This document shows, piece after piece, positions 1-11,769 of a DNA stretch of 64,000 nt (its first letter is position 1; every line of letters starts with the position of its first letter). The DNA is taken from assembly GCF_023973825.1 (NCBI RefSeq), contig NC_090124.1:464001-528000 (forward strand), written 5' to 3'. The stretch comes from Plasmodium brasilianum. Taxonomy: Eukaryota > Apicomplexa > Aconoidasida > Haemosporida > Plasmodiidae. The position numbers were made by a program, and so were the translations under genes. Below the pieces are notes generated by a model. That model ran no database searches and was not told the DNA's origin. It saw only the letters and a list, made by a program, of their open reading frames with translations.

Positions 1-1722
1 TTATATATATTATTAACCCAATATTCTTTTTGATTTTTCTCTATTTCTACTACCATTTTTTTCAAATCTTCAATGTTGTTTAGGATAGAAATATTTTTTT
101 TCATCTCTTCTGGTAAATCATAATATTCCTTGCATATATTATTTCTGGGACCCTCTATATGGTTTGTACATTTCCCATTCTTAAAATTGATCTCCTCATC
201 ATTACAAATTTCGATTTTTTTTACTTTTTCCATTTCTCTTCCTTGATTCAGTAGCAAATATTCCTTCGCTGCTAAACTCCCCCAGTAGTTTAATAAAAGC
301 CCTGTTCAAATGGTTAAAAAAGAATAGTGCTTAGAGGTGTACTAATAAGATGTTGTACCAAAAGGTGCGACATCATAGAGAACGCTAAGAAGTGAACTGA
401 AATGACGCGAAATGAATGCAAAGTGAAAAGTGAAATGTGAAATGTGAGAAGTAAAAAGTGAAAACGGTGAACCGAAACAAAATAAGCCGTGGCGGTATTG
501 AAAAGACAGAAAAAAACAAAAATAAAAATAATAATAATAATAGTAAAAGTAATAGTAATAATAATAATAATAGTAACTACATAAATTGACGAGAATGAAT
601 ATATAAATACGTAATTGCATAATTTAAAAAAAAAAAAAACGAATGAAGAGTTGTTCCTATGGAGCTATTTCTACCTGTGAGCCGATTTACGGAGAATAAA
701 TAGCAAAAAATGCCCCTCTTTAAATGATTATACTTCATTATGTCCAGAAACATAAAAAGGGAATTTTTAGACTGAATTTGTAATATATATTTCAATATAA
801 TTAAACAATTAAATGCTGAGTTATCTTTAAATGGTGTAACAATAGTCATATGCTCCTCACAAACAAATAAAGAAGACAATTCAATAGCACTAGTAAAGTA
901 TATTCTGTCATTTAAAAAACGACAAAATAAATAATCAACATTTTGTACGTTAATATTTTCTTTTAATTTCTCTTTATCATAACTTATACACTTTAATATA
1001 TAAAGGAATTTTTTATATTTAATATTTTCACATAACAAATTTATGTCCAACTTATCCTTAAGATTATCATTATTTTTGAAAAAAAAGTCTAAGCTATTTA
1101 ATACTATTTCTTGTATCATATTTCTTTTTTTTTTCCTTAAGGAAGGACTAACATTTTTTATAATATCGTCATTAAAAATAGAAAAAATGTATTCTACATT
1201 TCCATTGTTATTTTCAAAAATTTTATGATAGCATTTTATCAAATTAAAATAAATTTTTTTGATATTCTCTTTATATTCCTCTACTGTGGCTACATTCTTG
1301 GAATTTAGTAGTTTTAAAATAAAAAATATAATATTTGATGATATACTTTTACTTTCTTTTTTCCTACATAAGGTAGGAATTATATCATAAATTTCCCCTT
1401 TAACGTAGACCTTATTATTAGTAGAAGAATAATTACGATTTTGTAATTTAAATGTATTGTTCTCCAAACTTTTCCTAAAACCGTTACAATTATTCACTAC
1501 AAAAACATTGTAAATTTTGCTCTTTGATAAATAATTTTCTTTTACTTTTATATTTTTTAACTTATATAAATAGTACGCACACAGCGAGTAACACACCGGC
1601 TTGTTCATGTTCATCCATGAACATTTCCCCCTGCTAAATATTTTATCACCTCTAGCAATAAATAAATGATCGGATTTATACTTACGACATCCTGCTAATA
1701 TTAAATTATATATATTTTTCAT
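1..1722 (-). CDS. Conserved Plasmodium protein of unknown function, two exons seen, cut by the left window edge
   Basis: The protein starts at 1722 (MKNIYNLILAGCRK). The first exon runs down to 675, where CTCACAG is followed by a GTAGAA donor. The intron (674-302) holds AAT-repeat DNA. The second exon begins at 301 after a TTGAACAG acceptor and stays open to base 1, so the C-terminus lies outside the window. The joined frame gives a Gly, then LLLNYWGSLAAKEYLLLNQG, then a Lys/Glu-rich acidic stretch likely to be helical. The N-terminus is basic and lacks acidic residues for about 20 residues, compatible with a mitochondrial presequence, but that is inference. I recognise no domain or catalytic motif. 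In the P. falciparum order as I recall it, this position is the gene next to calpain. Confidence is high that it is coding and moderate for the splice. Confidence 0.72.
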
Positions 1723-2232
1723 ATTAACGTCTTTAATTTAATAAATTTATTATGTGTATTTATTCATTCATTCATTTGTTCACTCATAATTTTTATATCT
1801 AAAAAAAAAATATTAATAATCTCCATGATCAATGAAATTATCATTGTATTATATTTTGGGAGGTAATTTTGCATCACATGATGTAGGGACATGTGTTCCT
1901 ATATCGCAACTATGCGTAATTATACATGCACATGTGCATATCCTTAAGCTAAATTTCGTTCTAGTATATGTTTTAATTCAAATTCTTATAACCTACTTGA
2001 AAGTGCTATCTCGCTCTTGCTCAGCCTTTTCTATGTTTCTTACTAAAAATTGGGGGTAGTTTTACAGACGTTGTTAATATAAAAGTCATACACATTAAAG
2101 AAAAAAATTAAAAATCTAAATTGATTCAAGGTCTAATTTTATGAAAATCGACACATTATTATTCACAGATTTTAGTGGAAAGAATAAGCATTCTTCAGCT
2201 TTTATATGTCGTTCTTTTCAAATTTTAAAAGG

Positions 2233-2269
<37 letters not shown>

Positions 2270-3321
2270 GCTCCTCTTTTGTATTTTCTTTACAAATTTT
2301 ATAATTTTCTTAAACCATGTTCTTCAGCATTCTAGATATTTTCCTTACTAATTAATTTATTTTTTTTTTCATATAAGTTTTTGTTCTTTTTATACTATTT
2401 TTTTCTCTGTATATATTTTTTCATCTTTTTTTTTGGCTGTTGCTTTGAACATATACAAAAAAGGTAAATTATACAATATTAAAAATTTACGTTAAAAAAA
2501 AAAAAATAAAATAACCAAATATTTAAAATATATGAAATAACAAACATATAAAAATCAAAATTTTATTACATGATAAAACAAAATTTAAATTAACCTTAAA
2601 AATAAGAAAATAAACTGAAATGACGCAGGCTATTATGATATGTACTTCTGCTAATTAGTATTTTCATACATATGAAAAAAACTTGTAAAATAAATAAAGA
2701 TTGATGCATATGTGCATGTATCCAGTATGTAGATATTCTTTAAGTAAATGTGCGAGGAAAATATGAAAAATGGAAAAAATAGAATGAACAAGAAAAAAAA
2801 AAAAAAAAAGAAAGGATTTATAAACGGTTAAAACAAAAAATTTTTTAAATGCCAAAAGCGCGAGTATAACTTCATAAGTGACAAATTTGATCAAGTATAA
2901 AAATTTCTACAAATTTGGAGAGTAAATATATGCATTATATGTATAAATGTACACATGGTAAACGTAAACATATGGTCTTATAAAGCAGACCCTATTTCTG
3001 TAATGGCTAATATGAACAAGAACAAAAAAAAAAAATAAATAAAAATTCGTAAATAAATTGATTTTCCCCTTTATTTTTATTTAATATATATATATTTTTT
3101 TCTTACAAAGTAAATTGTTTCACTCCTTTAAGGTGAAAAACATACCCTTCTTCATATACTTGAAAAATATGTACTTCTGTATGTATCATTTTGCAATCAT
3201 GATATACGCTTGGTCTCAGTAATTTTTCATTTTCCCTAATTGGACAAACTTTATATAAAGCATACTAATTCTTCCCATTATATACTCCATTCATGGATGT
3301 ACAGAATGCGTAAATCCATCA
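1723..3321. other. Intergenic: upstream of the left-edge gene, downstream of calpain
   Basis: AT-rich spacer between two head-to-tail minus-strand genes. It carries long T or A tracts, notably T around 2238-2263 and A around 2790-2808. Short open frames on either strand are Phe/Lys translations of these tracts and show no coding character. I see no RNA gene. Confidence 0.6.
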
Positions 3322-6300
3322 TTAAGAATGAACAGGGTAACATTTGTCTATGAAAATTGACTTGTCTGACACAAAATGCACCTCGTGGTTGTAAAGAATG
3401 TCTTCCTTTATATTTGTCGTAATGAGCAATAAATAAGAGGTCCGGTCGTTCTCTAACTCAACTAAGGGAATTAATATGGAATTAAATTTAATGTAATAAT
3501 CATATGCACATGTGGAAAGAGGAAGGATATCATTACCTGGACCCCCATGTATATTACATTTTTGTACTATTTTGTACATGAATCTATTAAACGAAATAAG
3601 AGAATTGAACGAGTTGTTTTTTATGATATTTCCACACTCCAGATCGTCCGCTAAGGAATCTGTATTACTTACAAGTTTATATATATTAACAAATGGAATT
3701 CCCTTAATGTCCATATTTTGAAAAAAGGTAATTCTCAAGGATAATAATGTAATTGATATGGTGTGAAATAAAATTACTGAATAACTTTTTAAAGAATATA
3801 AATGTACCAATTCATATTTAAAAAATGAAAACGGAGGTATAATATACGAATAAGGAATAAAATAAAGAATAGGCTTCTGTTTAAATTTCGGATAATGTAT
3901 ACATAATTGATAATCACCAGTAATATTTGCTCTATACAATGAAGGAATAAGACAATAGATACCACTCTCTAACGTACATTCAATATAACAACATCCAGAT
4001 TTATATGCACCACTTGAAATGATTTCTCCTTTTTTTAATTTCCTAGGGGAAGATGTCATACCTTTAAATATTCTTAAATTAACAGAATATTCTTGGGAAC
4101 ATTCTAAAAATATACAAAATGACGAATCTTCAGGAACATAAAAACGTATATGGGGATTTCTGAAATAGGACCATAAATTATTAGAGCATCCACCTGCACA
4201 TTCACTTGTCCATTGCCCTTTAAAGTAAAGAGACTCATAGTTATCTGATAATAATGGTGGTAATTCATATATCGATAAATGTGTATGACTAAATACTTTT
4301 AATGTGAAATTGAATTCTTCTTTTTGTGAGTATTGAGAAACTATTAATACAAAATCGATGTTTCTCATAATTTCCTGTTCACTATCTATAGAAGAATTTA
4401 ATATTATTCCACCACTGTTTTCCCCTTTATCAGACGCTGTAATAACATCTCCTTTTGAATTACCCATTTTTATGTCATGGTCAACATTACTCTCCTTATC
4501 TTCTCCACCGATTACTAATTTGGTAAAAGTGCATTCCCCATTAGAATAAATTCCTTGCTTAATTGGAAATAAAGGACATATAATTCTATCCTTTCCTGCA
4601 TGTATATGTAATGCTAAGTATTTCTGAGAAACATCTGTTTTTCTTTCTCTAACATGTCTTGATAAAAGAATCCATACTTCTATTGGTTTCTTTCCGATAT
4701 AATACATCCCATCTTCTGATAAATCTTGTTTTCTTACATCCACATGTAATGCAAATTGAGGGTTATAAGCCACAAGATGTGTATCATCTAGTAATATAGA
4801 GTTAATTAAAAAACTGCTGTTTTCCCATTTAGTGTGAATTTCAAATTGATATGGGAAAATAACACTATTCCAACATATATAGATATGGGAAAAATATTTT
4901 ACTACAACTTTCCAAGGGATCCAAAAACAACCATCATCTTTACCTTTTGCCTTTTCAATAGAATAATTTAATTTTCTTTGAACTTCTTTGGTCCATGTTG
5001 CATCATCATTATGAGAATATTTCCCTTTCCATCTAACACATCCCCAAGGATTTTTTATGTATAATAATTTATCCCCATTATATGAATCAATATTTAAAAT
5101 TGAATAAGCATGTCTTGTTACAATTCCAGTAGAGATGGATACTCCTTCTGGGTAATCTAATCCTGATGGAGCAGCATCCTTTAATTCTAATGTACCTAAA
5201 CATACTACACATTTTCCTTTTTTTATTCCTTCATACATATTATTCCAAATAACATCCCACTTTTCATCATATTCTTCATTTTCCTCGGTCAAAATTGAAC
5301 TATCACCTCTTTTATTCATATAACTGTATTGATCCGCGGACCCACATATATATCCGGATAAATCCATATTACTTACTTCTTCGCTTTGGAATTTCTTCCC
5401 ATGTTTTTGTTTCATTTCGTAATCCCTTTCCTCTTTCCTAAAAATCTTACTTTTTTGTTCGCCCAAAAAATTTCGGCCTAAATTTACCTTGATCATATTA
5501 TCTTTCATGTAATTAGGAATGGTACTACTTATTTTGGATGTACCCAACAAATTGTCCTTATTATTGAGGTTTCCAAAATAAGTTTCACTGGAGTTTCTTT
5601 TTTCCAAATGATTTCTTACAAAATTGTATTCCGTCCGGTTGTTTTTCATTTGGCGATTTTTTACTAAACGATTTATTACTAGGCCATTTTTCTTTAATCC
5701 ATTCAGATATGTCATATCATCGTTGTTACATAATAAACCTTTTAAGAAATATTTTGATTTTTTCCCTTTCATAAAAGAACACATTTTCATGTTATCATTT
5801 TTTCTATTCTCCTTATGAGTAATATACATAATTTTAAAAATCCAATAAATTTTTAATTTTTTGTATTTTAAAAAAGTATCTCTAAAATATGAACAATTGG
5901 CATTTCTATTCAAGCGGTGTATATTTAAGTTGGCAACAAATTTTACAGAGTCTCTAAAACGTAAGTTTAAATCATTTGAGTAAGATTCATTACGTGTATT
6001 ATATGTGTTTCTACTGTTATTATTTAGTACCCCCTTAAGGAACAATTTTGATACATTTTTTTTAATTTTTTTTCTATTCTTAAAAATTCCCTTCTTACCT
6101 TTTTCTTTGTTCATTTTAGATACTATTCCCTCCTCTTCACTTTTATTTTTCATACAATAAGTAAGATGTTTATATAATTTATGGTTTCGCTGATCTATAT
6201 TTGTATCCTTCCTTTGTTTCTCATCTTTTATGTTAAATTCATGTTTCCTCATACCTGAGTCACTATTTGGAGACGAATGAACAGTTAGGTGATCTAAGGA

Positions 6301-9300
6301 AGGGGGGGAGCTACTTAACTTGGATTTTAAAGAAATAGTAACAGGGATCCAACCAGTTAAATAATACAAATCTGAACCTGGATTGGACCCAAACATAGAG
6401 TATGATCCTCCCATTAATTTAACAAAAGCCTTCTCTAACAATGTAACCCATAACTCTTCTTTATTATTTGAATATGCTACTAATAAAGCATTGTTGTTCT
6501 TCACAGGTACATAATCATCTATTATTATTTTTCTTTGAATTCCATTACAGTGCAATCTACATATATACATACCACTTGGATTAAAAATAGGCCACGTTTT
6601 ATTAACATGTAAAAGGTTAGATGTGCATGGTGATATAATACTTGATAAAACAGGAACTTTATGTTTTTTTTCATATTCAATTAAAACAGTCAAGGATGAT
6701 AAAAAAGAACAGTCTGCAACAAAACCTTGCCTTATGCAATTATTATACAAATCAGTTGACATTACAATAGGGTTATTATATAAATCGGAGAGTCTTTTCC
6801 AAGAATCAAATTTTTTTTGTTGTCTAACACTTAATTCTAAGAACCCATCAGGATCTGTCCACTTATAATTTACCCATCCATATAATTTAAAACCATTTAC
6901 ATAGTGAAATATACATCTTCTCTTATGACACTTTTTGCATAATATATAATTTTTTTTTATGTATTTTTCATTCAATCTGTATTTGTGATTGCACTTTTCT
7001 TCTATCCCTCCTCCGGAGTACTCTCTCCCCCCTAATTTTCTATTACCTATTTTTCCGCTATTACCTTGTCTCACATTATCATTACTATAATTTTTAATAT
7101 TATTAACATTATTAATATCGTTGTTAATATTATTATTAATATCGTTGTTAATATTATTATTAATATCGTTGTTAATATTATTATTAATATCGTTGTTTAT
7201 ATTATTATTAATATCGTTGTTTATATTATTATTAATATTATTATTAATCATATTATTATTATTATTTCCGTTACTATGTAGTGAATATAAATTAAGGTCA
7301 TCAAATTTTTTACTGCTTACATTTTTACACCTTTTTCCCATTTCTGAATAATCCTGTGGATGCGGTATTTCATGGCAATATACTTTCTTTTTAACCTTCT
7401 TCACTACTTTTGAACTGTGATTACTGTTAACAATTTTTGCACAAGTGGATGAACAATTTCGTTCGTCATTCATTTTGCTTCTTATCTCGTCCTTTGGTTT
7501 GCTCCTTATTTCGTTAACTTCTCTCCTTTTATAATCTCTTTTATAATTTTTTTTTTCATACAGTGTCTTGGTCTTATAATCCCGTTCCTCCATCTCTTCT
7601 TTCTCTACATTATACTTCTCCATGTTACATTTGCTCCCCACCATTTTTTCATCATAAACCCTTGATTCGAGATTTGTATTAATAGGTGTAACGGAAATAT
7701 CAATTTCTTTAGAATGTGGTGAATTATGTTTATTTTTTTTCGCTATCACAATTTTTATATCTTCTATTTTGTTTTTCTTTATATCCTTTCCTATGCAGAA
7801 TTCATTTTTTTCTGTATGTTGCACATGGGAAACATAATAATTTTTTGCATTATTCATATTATTATTTGACACATTTTTATTACAACTTTTTTTTTTCTTT
7901 TCTAATTTTTCATTTTCTGCATTCTGTGTAATGTTCACATTATTGCGATTCCATGTTCCGTTATGAATGTTCTCAGGAAGTTCCTTTTTCTTACATTTAT
8001 TTATGGAATGCCTTTTTTCCATTTGTTCCTTCGTGTTTTTCTTGTCCTCTTTTTTCCTCTTCCTTAACATGGTATCATCTTCCCCAAAAGAGATAGTACT
8101 ACTTCTTAATTTAATTTTATAATTTTTATCACTTTTTTTATTTTGCAAAATTTTTAATTCTTCAATAACTATGTCTCTGGTAAAATGTTTATTATTTTCA
8201 TTACCTTTTTTATTTTGTGAATCCTTCCGAATATAATTTTTTTTTTTTACTTCCTTATTTTTTACACTAACAACGGCCTTTTTATTGTTTTGCAATTTTC
8301 TGCTATAAGCTGAACGCTTTTTAAGGTATATATTGTAAAGGTTGTCCATGCTGAGATTTCTACTGTTAACATATTTCTTTCTCTTTCTCTTTCTCTTATT
8401 CTTACTAGCCCCTTTCATCCTATCCTGCTCCTTCTCTTCACTCTTCTCCTTTTTCTTTTTTTTATCACCTTTTTCCTTTCTTTTTCTTGCAACATATATA
8501 GCCTTATCATTAAACAAATAATTTTCATTTTTCAAGTTCCCTTTTTCCAGTTTTTTACGATTTTGTGTATCCTTATTATAATTATTGTGGAACAAACCAC
8601 AAAAGTTAACCTCCTTATTTCGTGTACTCCCATCATCTCTTTCTATATTCTTTTTATTATTTTCCGCAAAATTTTGAACATATTTCAGATATAAATTATT
8701 TTTTATATCTGGGTCATTATCAATCCACGGGAGTATTATATATTTTCCAATTAAAGAACTTTCAAATAATATTTTAGAAGCATGTACATTTCCCCTAATA
8801 TGACTGGGCATTATGGAAAAGAGGTTAAACATATTACAGTTATATCTGTAGAACTCATATATATGTAAAAATGAATTTTGTTTCAGTGTCATACTTCTAA
8901 AATCATGATAATACAGTAAAAGTTCTCTGTTCTTTCTCATTGCGCTAGTTACCATTTCTTTTCTTTTCTTATGAAGCACACAATTGGGGCGGTCTTTTAA
9001 TGCAGCATCATTTTCGTTTACACATTTTTCTTTTTTCCCTTTATATATGAACTTTATTTTTTTTTCTTGCAAAATAGCTCTTCTTTCTAATTTTGATAAT
9101 GAATCAGATGATTTTGTCTTATCACCATTACGAATTTTTTTTCGTAATAATGTGTTATTAATTGTATTTATAATGCCCTTAAAGGAATTGTTCTCAAGTT
9201 TATTTTCATTTACATTTTTTTTTTCCCCCTTGTCTCTTACATCATTTTTTATGCCTGTACATTTTGTTTTACATTCTTGGTTTATCTTCCCTTCAAACTC

Positions 9301-9699
9301 TTCATCGTCACTCACCTTGAATAATAATAATTTGTTTTTATTCTTTTTTTCTCTTCTTATTTCTTCTTTCTGTTCATTATCCATTTCCGCATGTCTCCTT
9401 CTCTCCTTTCTCAATTCTTTTGTTTTATAATTTACTTCAGAAAAGCTTATTCCACTACTGTTTTTTATATGTTCCTTATTGCTATTATTCCTCCATCTGA
9501 CAAGTGGTGATTTGTTAGTTACTTCGTTAACCTCATTTTTACAAAAAGTATCTTCTATGTTATTACATGTTTTAGGAATACCTTCCTCAGTATCATATAT
9601 TTTTAGAATATCATTATTAACGTTACTCTGAATTTTACCTGACTTATTTTTATCATCTTTCCTTTTTTTTACTTTCAATTTACTAAATTTACACCCCAT
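3322..9699 (-). CDS. Calpain-type cysteine protease (alveolate long form)
   Basis: Papain-clan Ca-regulated-type protease of about 2125 residues, close to the roughly 2050 I recall for P. falciparum calpain. I place the start at 9699, not the upstream in-frame ATG at 9735, because the shorter form begins MGCKFSK: Gly2 with Ser6 for N-myristoylation and Cys3 for palmitoylation. A very long Lys/Asn-rich arm (about residues 1-900) contains basic clusters and an Asn/Ile/Asp repeat. The catalytic core follows: Gln and Cys997 in RQGFVADCSF, His1530 in TRHAYSI and Asn1550 in KNPWG, so the triad is intact. C-terminal to it are beta-rich calpain domain III-like repeats. A CKKCHKRRCIFH cluster precedes the core. 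Cys and His are 533 residues apart, far more than in classical calpains, because of a Lys/Asn-rich insertion. The family is linked to cell-cycle control in Plasmodium. It is a single exon. Confidence 0.93.
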   Translation of the reverse strand: MGCKFSKLKVKKRKDDKNKSGKIQSNVNNDILKIYDTEEGIPKTCNNIEDTFCKNEVNEVTNKSPLVRWRNNSNKEHIKNSSGISFSEVNYKTKELRKERRRHAEMDNEQKEEIRREKKNKNKLLLFKVSDDEEFEGKINQECKTKCTGIKNDVRDKGEKKNVNENKLENNSFKGIINTINNTLLRKKIRNGDKTKSSDSLSKLERRAILQEKKIKFIYKGKKEKCVNENDAALKDRPNCVLHKKRKEMVTSAMRKNRELLLYYHDFRSMTLKQNSFLHIYEFYRYNCNMFNLFSIMPSHIRGNVHASKILFESSLIGKYIILPWIDNDPDIKNNLYLKYVQNFAENNKKNIERDDGSTRNKEVNFCGLFHNNYNKDTQNRKKLEKGNLKNENYLFNDKAIYVARKRKEKGDKKKKKEKSEEKEQDRMKGASKNKRKRKRKKYVNSRNLSMDNLYNIYLKKRSAYSRKLQNNKKAVVSVKNKEVKKKNYIRKDSQNKKGNENNKHFTRDIVIEELKILQNKKSDKNYKIKLRSSTISFGEDDTMLRKRKKEDKKNTKEQMEKRHSINKCKKKELPENIHNGTWNRNNVNITQNAENEKLEKKKKSCNKNVSNNNMNNAKNYYVSHVQHTEKNEFCIGKDIKKNKIEDIKIVIAKKNKHNSPHSKEIDISVTPINTNLESRVYDEKMVGSKCNMEKYNVEKEEMEERDYKTKTLYEKKNYKRDYKRREVNEIRSKPKDEIRSKMNDERNCSSTCAKIVNSNHSSKVVKKVKKKVYCHEIPHPQDYSEMGKRCKNVSSKKFDDLNLYSLHSNGNNNNNMINNNINNNINNDINNNINNDINNNINNDINNNINNDINNNINNDINNVNNIKNYSNDNVRQGNSGKIGNRKLGGREYSGGGIEEKCNHKYRLNEKYIKKNYILCKKCHKRRCIFHYVNGFKLYGWVNYKWTDPDGFLELSVRQQKKFDSWKRLSDLYNNPIVMSTDLYNNCIRQGFVADCSFLSSLTVLIEYEKKHKVPVLSSIISPCTSNLLHVNKTWPIFNPSGMYICRLHCNGIQRKIIIDDYVPVKNNNALLVAYSNNKEELWVTLLEKAFVKLMGGSYSMFGSNPGSDLYYLTGWIPVTISLKSKLSSSPPSLDHLTVHSSPNSDSGMRKHEFNIKDEKQRKDTNIDQRNHKLYKHLTYCMKNKSEEEGIVSKMNKEKGKKGIFKNRKKIKKNVSKLFLKGVLNNNSRNTYNTRNESYSNDLNLRFRDSVKFVANLNIHRLNRNANCSYFRDTFLKYKKLKIYWIFKIMYITHKENRKNDNMKMCSFMKGKKSKYFLKGLLCNNDDMTYLNGLKKNGLVINRLVKNRQMKNNRTEYNFVRNHLEKRNSSETYFGNLNNKDNLLGTSKISSTIPNYMKDNMIKVNLGRNFLGEQKSKIFRKEERDYEMKQKHGKKFQSEEVSNMDLSGYICGSADQYSYMNKRGDSSILTEENEEYDEKWDVIWNNMYEGIKKGKCVVCLGTLELKDAAPSGLDYPEGVSISTGIVTRHAYSILNIDSYNGDKLLYIKNPWGCVRWKGKYSHNDDATWTKEVQRKLNYSIEKAKGKDDGCFWIPWKVVVKYFSHIYICWNSVIFPYQFEIHTKWENSSFLINSILLDDTHLVAYNPQFALHVDVRKQDLSEDGMYYIGKKPIEVWILLSRHVRERKTDVSQKYLALHIHAGKDRIICPLFPIKQGIYSNGECTFTKLVIGGEDKESNVDHDIKMGNSKGDVITASDKGENSGGIILNSSIDSEQEIMRNIDFVLIVSQYSQKEEFNFTLKVFSHTHLSIYELPPLLSDNYESLYFKGQWTSECAGGCSNNLWSYFRNPHIRFYVPEDSSFCIFLECSQEYSVNLRIFKGMTSSPRKLKKGEIISSGAYKSGCCYIECTLESGIYCLIPSLYRANITGDYQLCIHYPKFKQKPILYFIPYSYIIPPFSFFKYELVHLYSLKSYSVILFHTISITLLSLRITFFQNMDIKGIPFVNIYKLVSNTDSLADDLECGNIIKNNSFNSLISFNRFMYKIVQKCNIHGGPGNDILPLSTCAYDYYIKFNSILIPLVELENDRTSYLLLITTNIKEDILYNHEVHFVSDKSIFIDKCYPVHS
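7094..7250. repeat. 24-bp tandem repeat inside the calpain arm
   Basis: The 9-mer atcgttgtt recurs every 24 bp at about 7118, 7142, 7166, 7190 and 7214. On the minus strand each unit encodes an eight-residue Asn/Ile/Asp block (NNINNDIN type). The length is a multiple of three, so copy-number change keeps frame. It is typical Plasmodium low complexity and probably polymorphic between isolates. Confidence 0.85.
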
Positions 9700-11769
9700 A
9701 TCATTATATGAAAAGCGTACATTTAGAAATTTCAATGAATTTTAAAAAATACCTAAAAAGGCTATTCTAATATCTTTTAATATATATAGCAATTCCTCTT
9801 AATGTAATACAAATGGGGGGGGATTATGAAACGAAAATGGATAACACAAATATATAAAGTACTCATTTCAAATGGATATACACCATATGCATATATATAC
9901 ATACATTAACATACATATATATGCACATCGCCATGTAGATTCCAAACAGTCTTTTTTATTCGTAAATTCCATGTAAAATAAAACATGAAATAAAATAAAA
10001 GTATATATTTATCAATATTACGTTTACTAATTTCTAGGAATGAAAAAAAAAAAATGTTTAGACTTTTCAAATTATTGACAAAATTAATAACACCAATCTA
10101 ATAAAATCAAAAAAAAAAAAAATAAATATCAAAAAAAAAAATAAATATCAAAAAAAAAAGTAAATATCAAAAAAAAAAGAAAAAAAAAAAAAAAAAAATA
10201 AATATCAAAAAAAAAAAAAAAAGTTTACAAATGAAAACATAAAATTTTCCTTAAATTTAAAAATAAAAACAAATTGTAAATTGTTTTATTAAACTAGTAT
10301 ACAAAGTGCTATCCACATAAGCCGTACATAAAGAAAATATAAATTTTGAAAAAAGGGTACTTCATGCAAAATTGAGAATTGATAAACAAAAAAAAATTAA
10401 AACAAATTTAACAGAATATTATATAATTTATAACACGTACCAAACGCTATGAATTAATGTGACATAAAAGTTTTAATGGTTTTCAGAAATTTTAAATATG
10501 CAAAAATGTAAAATTGTAAAAGGAATAAAAAATACAAAAAAACTATAGAAATATGAAAAAAGTACAAAAAATGTAAGATGATATGAAAAATGAAAAAATG
10601 TCAAAGCCAAATATAGAATTCAAAAATGTTGAAAATGATTTAAGATGAATTTTATAAAAATGAAATATAAAAAAGTTCAAGGGCAAGGGAATAACGTATA
10701 ATAATTAACTAATGATAACATAATAAATACTACATCTATATGTGCATATGTTAACTCTTGTTTAGGGGTTCATCTGTACATATATATATCTCTATATATA
10801 TTAATGCATAAATTTTTACGAACTATACGCCATGATTTTTTCCGTATTTTAGTTCAAGAGAAAACATAATACTAGAAATATAATTTACATATGAGATCTA
10901 AAATATGTAGCCTTTTTCTAACGAATACCGTACATGTAACCTTACATATATTAGGCGCCTACGTATTATAAAAAACCTTCATTTATTTTATATGCACTAA
11001 CACGCCTGCATATATAAACAAAAATATGAATGCACATAAATTTTCGAAATATCCTGGTAATTGCAAAAGAAAAGAAGAGACATTTTTATTCTAAATCAAA
11101 AGTAGAATAATCTTCTGAATGAAGTGCTACATAAAAAAATCATGTAGAAAAAAGAATTCATGAAAAGGAAAAATAAGTTTGTATACTTGTATAATGTATA
11201 ATAGTTAAAATATGTACCTAAATGATTAAACCATATTGACGTATATATTCTAACAAATTAGAAAATTAATATAAAAAATATACATATGCAAATATAAGAA
11301 GTAATCCCAATATAACCACATTAAAACCATTCGTTATTTCAGCTTACTTTTTAATAAGAAATTTATCATTTTAAAGATTTTTTAAATAAATTATGGCAAC
11401 GAGTTAATTAAAAAGGTAAACATATATTTATTTACCCACACATATTACATATACACGGCTATATCAACTGATTTAATAGTGTAAGCTATGCTAAAATTAT
11501 ACGTGGAAATGGGTATCCACAAAAATATACATATATAGAAATTTCTACCCGCTTCACAAACAATTCAAATATTTGAAATAGAAAATTTCTTACCAAAAAG
11601 GGAGCACGTCCATAAAATGCAACGTTCACAATTAATAAGGGAATGCGTTCCTCATAAGAATACATATATATATATGTCCGTCCAGTGATCTCTTACGAAA
11701 AAAAATGTAACTACATAAAATGAATAAAATTTGCAAAGTTCATCGAGCACAAAAATTTTCCTTTTGTTT
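9700..11769. other. Intergenic: calpain upstream region and TMCO1-like 3' side
   Basis: About 2 kb of AT-rich DNA. It includes an A-rich tandem array (10107-10222), a short G8 run near 9815, and many TA-rich stretches. No open frame of coding quality was found on either strand. Confidence 0.6.
10107..10222. repeat. A-rich tandem repeat with taaatatc core
   Basis: The word taaatatc recurs four times separated by 8-24 A, giving units of about 17 bp with one longer, degenerate unit. It lies between calpain and the TMCO1-like gene, in the presumed calpain promoter or leader. Such tracts in Plasmodium usually mark nucleosome-poor promoter DNA; that role here is inference. Confidence 0.7.

Noticed and set aside
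342..620. 92-codon minus-strand frame rich in Tyr and Phe
   Set aside because: Translation of an AAT/AGT simple repeat, mostly inside the intron of the left-edge gene and otherwise overlapping the unspliced readthrough of its first exon.
8984..9430. 148-codon plus-strand frame
   Set aside because: Antisense to the Lys/Asn-rich arm of calpain; Phe/Ser/Leu composition is the complement of Lys/Asn/Glu codons.
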